Positions 34,012 through 41,139 of a stretch of DNA of 64,000 nt are shown piece after piece. Position 1 is the first letter of the stretch. Each line of letters opens with the position of its first letter. The notes beneath the pieces are model-generated. The model made no database searches. It was not told where the DNA came from and saw only the letters and a list, made by a program, of their open reading frames with translations. The stretch comes from Streptomyces sp. AP-93. Lineage in GTDB: Bacteria; Actinomycetota; Actinomycetes; Streptomycetales; Streptomycetaceae. A program made the translations under genes and the position numbers. Location of the stretch: assembly GCF_022808175.1 (NCBI RefSeq), contig NZ_JALGBX010000009.1:186001-250000 (forward strand). Direction: 5' to 3'.

Positions 34012-35145
34012 TCAGCGGCGCGCATCTGTCTGAACGAAGAGCACACCGAGGAAATGACCCTGCTTTTCGCCCGTGAACCCGAAGGTCAGGCTGCGGGCGC
34101 CACCGGACAGGGCGGGGCTCAGATCGAACACGTCCGCGTCATATCCGAGGTTATTCACATGTTCGGGCTGTCGCACGAACGAGCGATCACCGAATTCCGT
34201 GATCGTGGAATTCATAACATCATTAAAAGGATTTTCTCCGTCACTGAGACTGACCCTGCGTCCGCTGTCGGCGGTCACCGTGAGTGAATCCCCGAGCGTT
34301 CCGCGGTCCCCGTCGTACGCGACCACCCCGACCCGCCCCTGCGCGCCGGGCGCCGCGTCCAGACCGGTGAGCTCCACCGTCCCGCCCGCCGCCTCGCCGG
34401 CCCCCGCGGCCAGCCCCTCGAAGCCGTCCCAGACCGAGATCCTGCGCACCGGCTCCTGCGGGTGCTCGTAGGCGACCACCAGCGTCCAGCCGCCCCAGGC
34501 GCCCATGTCCGAGTGCCCCATGGCGATGTTCAGCTGGGCCACCGTCCACATCCCGGCGCCGCCCTTGCGGACCAGCGGGGTCACGTCGGCGGAGGCCTGG
34601 TAGGCATCGCCGGCCGCGTCGCTGCGGTGCCCGATCGCCGTGTCGGCCAGCACTTCCTTGTACGCGCCGCCCGGCTCGGCGACGAGCACCCGGCCGTTGT
34701 CCTGCGGCGGCTTCTGCTCGCCGACCCGCAGGTTCCCGCCCCAGTACAGCCGGGCGTACGAGACCTTCGCGCCCGCCGGGACCTTGAGCTCCGCCCGGGT
34801 GGAGTTGTAGGTGTCCGGGTCCTTGTCGACCTCGTCGTAGAACATCTCGTAGTCGCCGTTGGTCCCGGCCGCACCCTTGTTGACCGCGGCACACGGCTCG
34901 GCCTGCTCGGACTCCTCCTTGCGGCAGCCGATGGACGAGTTCGAGGCCCGGACCAGGCCGCCGTGCTGCACGGCCTGATAACGCTGGGTGAACGGCACCC
35001 GTGGCGCCTCCTTGACCAGCGGACCCCGCGCGCCCGGCGGGGCGGCGGCGGCACCGGCAGCCGCACCGGCGGCGGGGACGTTCACCGAAAGCGTGAGGCA
35101 GGACAGCAGACCGAGCGTGCCGAGGATTCTGCGGGAGGAACCCAT
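34012..35145 (-). CDS. Secreted DUF3344-type protein
   Basis: 377 residues with a signal peptide (RRILGTLGLLSCLTLSVNVPAAG). The mature protein has a long beta-rich domain: VSYARLYWGGNLR, VTPLVRKGGAGMWTVAQLNI, AWGGWTLVVAYEHPQEPVRR, and a C-terminal SLTFGFTGEKQGHFLGVLFV. This order matches DUF3344, found in secreted actinobacterial proteins that may be adhesin-like. Start: ATG at 35145 with GGAGACAGGG upstream; the frame opens 29 codons earlier in the divergent promoter. It leads the polysaccharide gene string, 19 bp before the first glycosyltransferase, and diverges from the first chaplin. Confidence 0.82.
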   Translation of the reverse strand: MGSSRRILGTLGLLSCLTLSVNVPAAGAAAGAAAAPPGARGPLVKEAPRVPFTQRYQAVQHGGLVRASNSSIGCRKEESEQAEPCAAVNKGAAGTNGDYEMFYDEVDKDPDTYNSTRAELKVPAGAKVSYARLYWGGNLRVGEQKPPQDNGRVLVAEPGGAYKEVLADTAIGHRSDAAGDAYQASADVTPLVRKGGAGMWTVAQLNIAMGHSDMGAWGGWTLVVAYEHPQEPVRRISVWDGFEGLAAGAGEAAGGTVELTGLDAAPGAQGRVGVVAYDGDRGTLGDSLTVTADSGRRVSLSDGENPFNDVMNSTITEFGDRSFVRQPEHVNNLGYDADVFDLSPALSGGARSLTFGFTGEKQGHFLGVLFVQTDARR

Positions 35146-35319
35146 GACCCTGTCTCCATTTTCGATCAAGGGGACAAAACAGGAGTGAACTTTGTCAGAA
35201 GTCAGGAGGGAAATCACGCCGGACTCGCTCATACGGCCTTTTGGGCGATAACACGCACCCTGGAGACGGGCGGGTCGTTATGGGTTGCACCATTGTTCGA
35301 ACGGAAAGGAAAAACGGAG

Positions 35320-35574
35320 ATGAAGAAGAGGCTGGTGCGCGGCGCCACCCTGGCGGTCGCGAGCACCGCGCTGCTGATGGGCGGCGCGGGCCTCGCCTCC
35401 GCGCACGGCGGCGACGGCGCGACGGCGAACGGCTTCACCGGCGAGTCCCCCGGCGTCCTGAGCGGCAACCTGCTCCAGGTCCCGGTCCACGTCCCGGTGA
35501 ACGTCTGTGGCAACACCGTGAACGTGATCGCCCTGCTGAACCCCGCGTTCGGCACCACCTGCGTCAACGCCTGA
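35320..35574 (+). CDS. Short chaplin
   Basis: 84 residues: signal peptide about 1-28 (ends GLASA), then a mature protein of about 56 residues that is essentially one chaplin domain (SPGVLSGNLLQVPVHVPVNV, then CGNTVNVIALLNPAF and a second Cys in TTCVNA). Short chaplins self-assemble into amyloid fibrils that make aerial hyphae and spores hydrophobic. The two cysteines are the usual pair. GGAAAGG sits before the ATG. A possible ECF promoter (CGCAC-N17-CGTTAT, 35254-35281) lies upstream. Its domain is almost identical, in DNA too, to the chaplin at 36344. Confidence 0.95.
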   Translation: MKKRLVRGATLAVASTALLMGGAGLASAHGGDGATANGFTGESPGVLSGNLLQVPVHVPVNVCGNTVNVIALLNPAFGTTCVNA

Positions 35575-35617
35575 CGTCAACCGTGCTGCCCGAAACGTCG
35601 GCATCCGAGTGAAGACA

Positions 35618-35646
35618 CGCAACCCGAACCACGGTTGCGCCGTTGA
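35618..35646 (+). promoter_or_regulatory. Candidate ECF-sigma promoter of first rodlin, overlapped by an inverted repeat
   Basis: GCAAC (35619-35623), 17-nt spacer, CGTTGA (35641-35646), 51 bp before the ATG counted from the -10-like element. The second rodlin has the same layout at the same distance. Arms CGCAACC/GGTTGCG (35618-35639) form an inverted repeat over the -35 and spacer, which could instead be the chaplin terminator. Confidence 0.5.
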
Positions 35647-35691
35647 TCCGAGTGCTTGAGTACCGGGCAATCCTGCAAAAAAGGGACCATC

Positions 35692-36102
35692 ATGATCAAG
35701 AAGTTTGCGGCCGGCGCAGCGGTTGCCGCCTCGTTCGTCGGTCTGGGTGCCGCCATGGCCCCGCAGGCCATGGCCATCGGCAACGACCACGGCATCAACA
35801 CCGTGAACGGCAACGGGGCCTCGCAGATCTACGGCAACCAGGCCACCTACGGCAACATGAGCCCGCAGATGGCGCTCATCCAGGGCTCGTTCAACAAGCC
35901 CTGCATCGCCCTGCCGGCCAAGGCCAACGTCCAGTCCGTGCTGGCTCTGGTGAACGTCGGCGTCCAGGACATCCCCGTCCTGTCCAGCCCGCAGAACCAG
36001 CAGTGCACCGAGAACTCCACCCAGGCCAAGGGCGACGAGGCTCTCTCGCACATCCTCAGCAACATCCCGGTCCTGTCCGGCAACGCCTCCGCCGGCAGCT
36101 GA
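35692..36102 (+). CDS. Rodlin
   Basis: 136 residues: Sec signal about 1-28 (APQAMA) and a mature rodlin reading IGNDHGINTVNGNGASQIYG, MALIQGSFNKPCIALPAKAN, VGVQDIPVLSSPQNQQCTEN, ending HILSNIPVLSGNASAGS. Rodlins order chaplin filaments into the paired rodlets of the aerial surface. Two cysteines, as usual. It sits between two short chaplins in the same direction and has its own promoter-like element and terminator. Which of RdlA or RdlB it corresponds to cannot be decided. Confidence 0.96.
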   Translation: MIKKFAAGAAVAASFVGLGAAMAPQAMAIGNDHGINTVNGNGASQIYGNQATYGNMSPQMALIQGSFNKPCIALPAKANVQSVLALVNVGVQDIPVLSSPQNQQCTENSTQAKGDEALSHILSNIPVLSGNASAGS

Positions 36103-36137
36103 CAGCGCCGCGCCAGCTGACACAGCACCGCGCCAGT

Positions 36138-36170
36138 GGGGCCGTCGCACCTTCGGGTCGCGGCGGCCCC
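36138..36170 (+). terminator. Rodlin terminator hairpin with TTCG loop
   Basis: Arms GGGGCCGTCGCACC and GGTCGCGGCGGCCCC pair with one mismatch and one bulge around a TTCG tetraloop, 36 bp after the rodlin stop. Confidence 0.7.
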
Positions 36171-36343
36171 GCCGCATGTCGGGACCCGAATAGGGGCTCG
36201 TAAGAAACCGGCCATAATTCAGGACCCACGAGCATCTGAGTGAATTGACGGGAAGCGCGCAAAAATCCCCGGTTTCTTTTCCCGGACCCACTCGTTGTTA
36301 ATTCTGCAGCGGATAGACCTCTGCGGGAAGGAAACGAAAACAA

Positions 36344-36577
36344 ATGACGTACAAGAAGGCAGTGGTGCTGGCCGCCGGCATTCTGATGGCCGCCGGTGCC
36401 GCCTCCCCCGCCATGGCCGACTCGGTGGCGGACGGCAAGGCCGTCGGCTCCCCGGGCGTCCTCTCCGGCAACCTGCTCCAGGTCCCGGTCCACGTCCCGG
36501 TCAACGTCTGCGGCAACACCGTCAACGTGATCGCGCTGCTGAACCCCGCGTTCGGCAACACCTGCGTCAACGCCTGA
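36344..36577 (+). CDS. Short chaplin
   Basis: 77 residues: signal peptide about 1-25 (ends SPAMA), then one chaplin domain (SPGVLSGNLLQVPVHVPVNV, CGNTVNVIALLNPAFGNTC) with both cysteines. Mature length about 52, the minimal chaplin size. GGGAAGGAAA precedes the ATG. Together with the copy at 35320 it brackets the first rodlin; the last 120 bp of the two genes differ at few positions, which suggests recent duplication or conversion. A strong terminator follows at 36614-36653. Confidence 0.95.
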   Translation: MTYKKAVVLAAGILMAAGAASPAMADSVADGKAVGSPGVLSGNLLQVPVHVPVNVCGNTVNVIALLNPAFGNTCVNA

Positions 36578-36613
36578 CGAAGCGCCTGCGCCCGCAAGGG
36601 CAGACCTCCTCGG

Positions 36614-36653
36614 GGTGGCCTCGGAGTGCACGGCGGTGCACTCCGAGGCCACC
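36614..36653. terminator. Perfect 18-bp hairpin after short chaplin
   Basis: Arms 36614-36631 (GGTGGCCTCGGAGTGCAC) and 36636-36653 with a GGCG loop. It separates the short chaplin from the stalked chaplin 46 bp further on. Confidence 0.8.
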
Positions 36654-36698
36654 TTCGATTCAGCACCGGCCGCAGGGCCGGTAGACAGGGAAGGACCC

Positions 36699-37913
36699 AT
36701 GCGACAGGTACTGAGCCGACAGGTACTGGGCAAGGGGGTGCTCACGGCGGCCGCTGCCTCGAGTCTGCTGTCCATCGCGACCGGCGCGGCCTACGCGCAG
36801 CCCGGGGCGATGGCCGAGGCCGCCCATTCACCGGGCGCGCTGGCGGGCAACAGCGTCTCGGTACCGATCACCTTCTCGCCGAACGTGTGCGGAAACACCG
36901 TGGACGCCGGAGCGGGCCTCAACCCCGCCATGGGCAACAACTGCGCCACCACGACCGGCTCCGACTCCGGACACAACTACGAGCGCTACCTCAGCCCGGA
37001 GCAGGCGGAGCAGGTCCGCCGCTACGTCGGCCAGGAAGCCCGGCGCGACCAGCGCGACGAGGACCGGCACGAGCAGGGCGGCTACGGAGACCGCGGACCC
37101 GAACAGCAGGGCGGCTACGGAGACCGCGGACCCGAACAGCCGGGTGGCCACGAGGACCACGGTCCCGAGCAGCAGGGCGGCTACGGAGACTCCGGCGAGG
37201 AAGAGGAGTGCGACGACCACCCCGCCCCGGAGAGTCCCGAGCCGCGACCGCAGCACGAGCCGGCGCCGCACGCCGAGCACCCCCCGGCCCCGGAACCGGC
37301 CCCGGCCCCGGAACCGCATCACGCGCCCCCCGTGCCGAAGCCGCTGCCCGCGCCCGAGGCGGAGCACCCGGCGCCCGCGCCCGCTCCCGCGCCGGTGGAG
37401 CAGGCACCCGCGCCGGAGCCCGCTCCGGAGCCCGTACCGGCTCCGGAGCCCGTACCGGCCCCCGTCCCGGCGCCGGCCGAGGAGGCCCCGCAGCCGCTTC
37501 CGGCACCGGCACCGGCCCCCGCGCCCGTAGTGGAGGAGGCTCCGCACACGCTCCCCGCTCCGGCGCCCGCGCCCGCTCCGGTGGAGCAGGCTCCCGCACC
37601 GACGCCCCCGCACGGCAGCCAGGTCGTGGAGCACCCGGCGCCGGTAGTGCACCCGGCCGACCAGCCGCCGGCGGCCCCCGCCGGTGACCTGCCGGTCGGG
37701 CTTCCCCCGGCACCGCTGCCCGCCCCGGCACCCGCACCGGCACCGGGCCCCGCGCCGGCACCCGCGCCCGAGGCCGTGCCCGTCGCGGCGGCCCCCGCAC
37801 GGCAGGAGCTGGCGGCGACCGGCGCCGGACAGCCCGCCGGCGCCGCGGCCCTGGCCTCGGCCCTCATCCTGGGCGGCGCCATTCTGTACCGCAGGTCCCG
37901 TAGCGCCGCCTGA
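36699..37913 (+). CDS. Sortase-anchored chaplin-like protein with single chaplin domain and Pro/Ala stalk
   Basis: 404 residues. Signal peptide to about residue 32 (AAYA-Q). One chaplin-type domain at about 42-83: SPGALAGNSVSVPITFSPNV, CGNTVDAGAGLNPAMGNNC with both cysteines. Next, four 11-residue repeats (QGGYGDRGPEQ type, about 127-165), then about 200 residues of Pro/Ala/Glu repeats, and a C-terminal sorting signal LAATG followed by a hydrophobic segment and RRSRSAA. Canonical long chaplins (ChpA-C) are about 225 residues with two chaplin domains before the sorting motif; this one has a single, diverged domain and a wall-spanning stalk instead. It would be fixed to peptidoglycan by a sortase and may nucleate the sheath. 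Start: ATG at 36699 with GGGAAGGA before it. Confidence 0.88.
   Translation: MRQVLSRQVLGKGVLTAAAASSLLSIATGAAYAQPGAMAEAAHSPGALAGNSVSVPITFSPNVCGNTVDAGAGLNPAMGNNCATTTGSDSGHNYERYLSPEQAEQVRRYVGQEARRDQRDEDRHEQGGYGDRGPEQQGGYGDRGPEQPGGHEDHGPEQQGGYGDSGEEEECDDHPAPESPEPRPQHEPAPHAEHPPAPEPAPAPEPHHAPPVPKPLPAPEAEHPAPAPAPAPVEQAPAPEPAPEPVPAPEPVPAPVPAPAEEAPQPLPAPAPAPAPVVEEAPHTLPAPAPAPAPVEQAPAPTPPHGSQVVEHPAPVVHPADQPPAAPAGDLPVGLPPAPLPAPAPAPAPGPAPAPAPEAVPVAAAPARQELAATGAGQPAGAAALASALILGGAILYRRSRSAA
37076..37190 (+). repeat. 33-bp coding repeat in stalked chaplin
   Basis: About four 33-bp units encoding QGGYGDRGPEQ or close variants; the first two are identical over nearly their full length. In frame. Confidence 0.8.
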
Positions 37914-37941
37914 CGGCAATACCGGTAATAAGAAGAAATAT

Positions 37942-37975
37942 CGGCCGGAGAGTCCCTTGTCGGATTCTCCGGCCG
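37942..37975 (+). terminator. Hairpin after stalked chaplin
   Basis: CGGCCGGAGA (37942-37951) and TCTCCGGCCG (37966-37975) form a perfect 10-bp stem with a 14-nt loop, 28 bp past the stop. Confidence 0.7.
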
Positions 37976-38089
37976 TTGCCGTGTTCGGCTCCGCGTTTCC
38001 GCGGCGCCGGGGAATCGTTAACCAGGTCGAAAGTGGCGCGACGGTCGCCACTGATCACTTCTGGTCGCCCCTAGAAAAGGATTCTGATA

Positions 38090-38440
38090 ATGAAGCTCTC
38101 GAAGGTCGCCGCAGTCGTCGTCGGCTCCGTCGCCGCCCTCGGCGCCACCTCCCCCGCCTTCGCCGCCACCGAGGCGCCTGCCGTCCCCATGAGCCTGACG
38201 AGCGGGCTGACGGCGGTCACCGACTCGGTGAACCCCGTATCGGCGGCGCTGCCCCAGACCGTGGGCAACGGGCTGGCCGAGCAGGGCGAGAGCGTCCAGA
38301 AGGTCGTGACCACCGTCCAGGAGGTCAACGGGGTCAAGAACCAGGCGCCGGCCGAGGTGATGAACCTCGCCAACGGGGCCACCCAGGCCTCCCCGCTGCT
38401 CGGCGGAGTGAAGCTCAACGGCGGCGGCAGCAAGCACTGA
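38090..38440 (+). CDS. Small secreted protein in the sheath cluster
   Basis: 116 residues: signal peptide about 1-25 (SPAFA-A), then about 90 residues rich in Val, Asn, Gly and Ala without cysteine (MSLTSGLTAVTDSVNPVS, QTVGNGLAEQGESVQKVV, ASPLLGGVKLNGGGSKH). It has neither chaplin nor rodlin signature. The amphipathic repeated T/V pattern and its place between chaplin genes suggest a surface role, but this is inference only. Its end is defined by a strong bidirectional terminator. No family recognised. Confidence 0.82.
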   Translation: MKLSKVAAVVVGSVAALGATSPAFAATEAPAVPMSLTSGLTAVTDSVNPVSAALPQTVGNGLAEQGESVQKVVTTVQEVNGVKNQAPAEVMNLANGATQASPLLGGVKLNGGGSKH

Positions 38441-38468
38441 CGGGCCCGTCCCGTTCTCCTGCCGACAC

Positions 38469-38509
38469 GACTGTGGGCGCCCCCGGCCTCGCCGGTGGCG
38501 CCCACAGTC
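38469..38509. terminator. Bidirectional terminator between convergent sheath genes
   Basis: Perfect 13-bp arms (GACTGTGGGCGCC at 38469-38481 and its complement at 38497-38509) with a further CGGC/GCCG stem inside the loop. Confidence 0.85.
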
Positions 38510-38526
38510 ATGTGTTGCATCGAACG

Positions 38527-38766
38527 TCAGGCGTTGACGCAGACGTTGCCGAACGCCGGGTTCAGCGCGCCGATCACGTTCACGGAGTTGCCGCAGACGT
38601 TCACCGGAACGTGGACCGGGACCTGTCCCAGGTTGCCCGAGAGGACACCGGGGGAACCCACGGCCGCGCCCTCGGCCTTGGAGTCGGCCATAGCGGAGCC
38701 GGCGGCACCGGCCGCAGCGAGACCAGCGGTGGCCAGGACCAGGGCGGCCTTCTTGGCAGTGTTCAT
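38527..38766 (-). CDS. Short chaplin
   Basis: 79 residues: signal peptide about 1-28 (GSAMA) and one chaplin domain, SPGVLSGNLGQVPVHVPVNV then CGNSVNVIGALNPAFGNVC, both cysteines kept. It differs from the two chaplins on the other strand at several positions (LG for LL, GA for AL), so it is an older paralogue. Start: ATG at 38766 with GAAGG upstream; the frame extends 16 codons further but the signal peptide fixes the start. It lies opposite to the other chaplins of the cluster. Confidence 0.94.
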   Translation of the reverse strand: MNTAKKAALVLATAGLAAAGAAGSAMADSKAEGAAVGSPGVLSGNLGQVPVHVPVNVCGNSVNVIGALNPAFGNVCVNA

Positions 38767-38913
38767 GGGAAGTGCACCTTCTCTTCGACGTTCTGCCCCG
38801 ATTCCGGGGCTCACATCGAGCGAAACGGTCCACCTTCCCAGACGACACGGTTCCGCACGCGATCAGACCTGTTCAGCCCAATAGTCGTAACCGCGTGCGG
38901 ATCCGGGTGGTCC

Positions 38914-39471
38914 CTACGGAAGGAACTCGGCGAACGACGGGATCTCCGGGAACATGCCCGTAGGCGTGCCGGGTACCCCGGGGACCGCAGGCACCGCCGG
39001 TACAGCGGGCACCGCGCCCGCGGGCGGGGCCGCGGGATTGGAGACCGGGAGCGCCGGGACACCGGGGATCTCGGGGATCGGGACGTCGGGGATCGGGACG
39101 TCGGGGATGGGGACGTCGGGGATCTCGGGAAGCGCCGGGACCGTCAGGTCGGGGAGCCCGGGGATCGCGGGGATCTGCGGCAGGGGCGGGAGCGCGGGCA
39201 GTTTGATCTCGGGGATCGTGATCCCCGGGAGCAGGGCGCCCAGGCTCTTGGTCAGGTCCGCCAGGATCTTGGAGACCGCGGCGAGGGCGTCTTCGACGGG
39301 ACCCGCCGCCGCCACCCTCTCGTTGATCTCCTCCTGGGCCGCCGCCACGCGGTTCGCGGCGGCCCCCGCACCTTCCGCGGCGCCCGCGGGAGTTGCCGCG
39401 CCGGTGAGTATGACGACCGCCAGGGCCGACGGGACGAGGACGCGGATGCGGGAGGCCTTGGTGCGGTGCAT
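38914..39471 (-). CDS. Secreted protein with (V/I)P(D/E/A)(V/I/L)P repeats
   Basis: 185 residues: signal peptide about 1-31 (ATPAGA-A), a short helical region (about 35-80, VAAAQEEINERVAAA and ILADLTKSLGALLPG), then about 100 residues of proline every two or three positions: IPDVPIPDVPIPEIPGVPAL, AVPAVPAVPAVPGVPGTP. No cysteine, no anchor. The regular Pro/Val/Ile pattern suggests an extended or polyproline-II rod exported to the surface. It lies between a chaplin and a rodlin, with AAGGAA before the ATG. No family recognised. Confidence 0.82.
   Translation of the reverse strand: MHRTKASRIRVLVPSALAVVILTGAATPAGAAEGAGAAANRVAAAQEEINERVAAAGPVEDALAAVSKILADLTKSLGALLPGITIPEIKLPALPPLPQIPAIPGLPDLTVPALPEIPDVPIPDVPIPDVPIPEIPGVPALPVSNPAAPPAGAVPAVPAVPAVPGVPGTPTGMFPEIPSFAEFLP
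39073..39126 (-). repeat. 18-bp coding repeat
   Basis: Three copies of an 18-bp unit containing GGGACGTCGGGGAT, translated as PIPDVP on the minus strand, in the secreted Pro-rich protein. Confidence 0.75.
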
Positions 39472-39678
39472 GGGTGTTCCTTCTGGTGGTCGCTCAGAAG
39501 CGGACCCGAGCGATCCGCTTCCCTACCCACCGTGCGAACGTGTTCTACGGAGCGCAACACGAGCGCCGGGCCCCGCACCCCGCTACGGGGTGCGTGCGGG
39601 CTTCGCGCACGCGTCCGGGGGCCCCTCACCCCACCCGGGGGAAACCTGCCCACAGACAGGCCGTTTGAGTGAAGCAGC

Positions 39679-39706
39679 GGAACCAACCTTCCGGGAGGGC
39701 AGTTGA
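39679..39706 (+). promoter_or_regulatory. Candidate ECF-sigma promoter of second rodlin
   Basis: GGAAC (39679-39683), 17-nt spacer, AGTTGA followed by TC (39701-39708). The -10-like element starts exactly 51 bp before the ATG, as for the first rodlin. Rodlins are known sigma-BldN targets in Streptomyces; assignment here is by inference. Confidence 0.5.
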
Positions 39707-39751
39707 TCAGGGCGCTCCACTAGCGGGCACTCGTGCGACAAAAGGATCAAA

Positions 39752-40162
39752 ATGTTCAAGAAGATCATGACTGCTGCCGCGGTCACCGCCGCCGCCGTCG
39801 GCGCGGGCGCTGCTGCTGCCGCCCCCGCCATGGCGATCGGCAACGACAACGGGATCAACACCGTCAACGGGAACGGTGCCGTGCAGGCGTACGGCAACCA
39901 GAAGACCCACGGTGACATGAGCCCGCAGCTCGGCGTCGTCCAGGGCACCCTGAACAAGCCCTGCATCGGTCTGCCGGCCAAGGTCAACGCCCAGTCGCTG
40001 GTGGCCCTGGTCAACGTCGGTGTCCAGGACATCAACGTCCTGTCCAACCCGCAGAACCAGCAGTGCACCGAGAACTCCACCCAGGCCAAGGGTGACGAGC
40101 CGCTCTCGCACATCCTCAGCAACATCCCGGTCCTCTCGGGCAACGTCTCCCAGGGCAGCTGA
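39752..40162 (+). CDS. Rodlin
   Basis: 136 residues, same length as the rodlin at 35692 and about three quarters identical. Signal peptide about 1-28 (AAAPAMA), then IGNDNGINTVNGNGAVQAYG, GVVQGTLNKPCIGLPAKVNA, VGVQDINVLSNPQNQQCTEN and ILSNIPVLSGNVSQGS. It is a structural protein of the aerial rodlet layer with the two standard cysteines. It is separated from the other rodlin by chaplins and secreted proteins, whereas rdlA and rdlB are adjacent in S. coelicolor. A 15-bp terminator stem follows. Confidence 0.96.
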   Translation: MFKKIMTAAAVTAAAVGAGAAAAAPAMAIGNDNGINTVNGNGAVQAYGNQKTHGDMSPQLGVVQGTLNKPCIGLPAKVNAQSLVALVNVGVQDINVLSNPQNQQCTENSTQAKGDEPLSHILSNIPVLSGNVSQGS

Positions 40163-40252
40163 TCTCCGCTCCCGATCTACGGTCCGGGACCCCGTGGTCC
40201 ACATACACGGCGCCCGTGGAGCGACGCGTTCGAAGAAGCGGTGTGAAGTGAC

Positions 40253-40287
40253 GAGGGCCCCGGCAGCGTCCAGCTGCCGGGGCCCTC
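40253..40287. terminator. Bidirectional terminator, rodlin / VKOR genes
   Basis: Perfect 15-bp arms (GAGGGCCCCGGCAGC at 40253-40267 and its complement at 40273-40287), 5-nt loop, between convergent genes. Confidence 0.85.
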
Positions 40288-40305
40288 ACGTGTCGTCCGG
40301 CGGCC

Positions 40306-40947
40306 TCAGCCGGTCCAGAAATCCCACCACCGGGTCAGGATCAGCATCCCGATCACGCCGGTGTGCAGGACGGGCGGGGCCCAGCCGAAGTCGGCGAAGA
40401 AGTTCCGTACCGGCGCGGGCGCGGGGAGGATCCCCGTGCGGACGGTGTGGGCGGTGACCGCCCAGAACATCAGCAAGGTGGCCAGCCAGGTCAGGCAGCA
40501 CCACAGGCAGAGCGCGTTGATCTCGTAGAGCGACTGGACCATGAGCCAGGAGCAGAACCCGACGCCGAAGAGCATTCCGGCGCCCAGACCGAGCCAGAAC
40601 CAGCCCCGGTAGCGGGCCCCGGCCAGCAGGCCGGCGCCGACGCACACGACCGCCCCGTAGGCGACCAGCCCCAGCATCGGGTTCGGGAAGCCGAAGGCCG
40701 CCGCCTGCTCGCTCTTCATCACGCTGCCGCAGGAGACCACCGGATTGAGACTGCACGCGGGCTTGAAGTCCGGGTTCTCCAGCAGCAGGAACTTGTCCAG
40801 GGTGATCACCCAGGCGGCCAGGACTCCGGCGGCGCCGGTGAGCAGCAGCAGCCAGGCCAGCGCGCGCGGGGCTGCGATCGGTTCCGCGTCCTTGCGGTTG
40901 TGGGGGCGGCCCTGCTGGCGGGGCACGCCCACGGTATTTGTTGCCAT
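40306..40947 (-). CDS. Vitamin K epoxide reductase (VKOR) family membrane protein
   Basis: 213 residues, five hydrophobic segments. It has the VKOR cysteine sets: a loop pair in ACSLNPVVSCGSVM (about residues 65-73) and the active CxxC in ALCLWCC (about 147-151). Bacterial VKORs re-oxidise the extracytoplasmic thiol oxidase using quinone, so this protein may drive disulfide formation in secreted proteins such as the neighbouring chaplins and rodlins, each with a cysteine pair. No fused or adjacent DsbA-like partner is present. Start at the ATG 40947. Confidence 0.92.
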   Translation of the reverse strand: MATNTVGVPRQQGRPHNRKDAEPIAAPRALAWLLLLTGAAGVLAAWVITLDKFLLLENPDFKPACSLNPVVSCGSVMKSEQAAAFGFPNPMLGLVAYGAVVCVGAGLLAGARYRGWFWLGLGAGMLFGVGFCSWLMVQSLYEINALCLWCCLTWLATLLMFWAVTAHTVRTGILPAPAPVRNFFADFGWAPPVLHTGVIGMLILTRWWDFWTG

Positions 40948-41139
40948 ACGGTCATGCTCCCGCCCTTGTGCCCGCTATCCGGTCCAACCATGCTCATCGA
41001 CATGGAGGTTGACCTGAAGGGGTGGCTGGAACCCCTGGCGCTTCCCGGACGTTTTACCGAACCCCGGACGTGATGTCAGACCCAGGGGCTACGTTGAGCT
41101 TCCGCGAAGTGACAAGCTGCGACGGCCTGGAGACCCACC

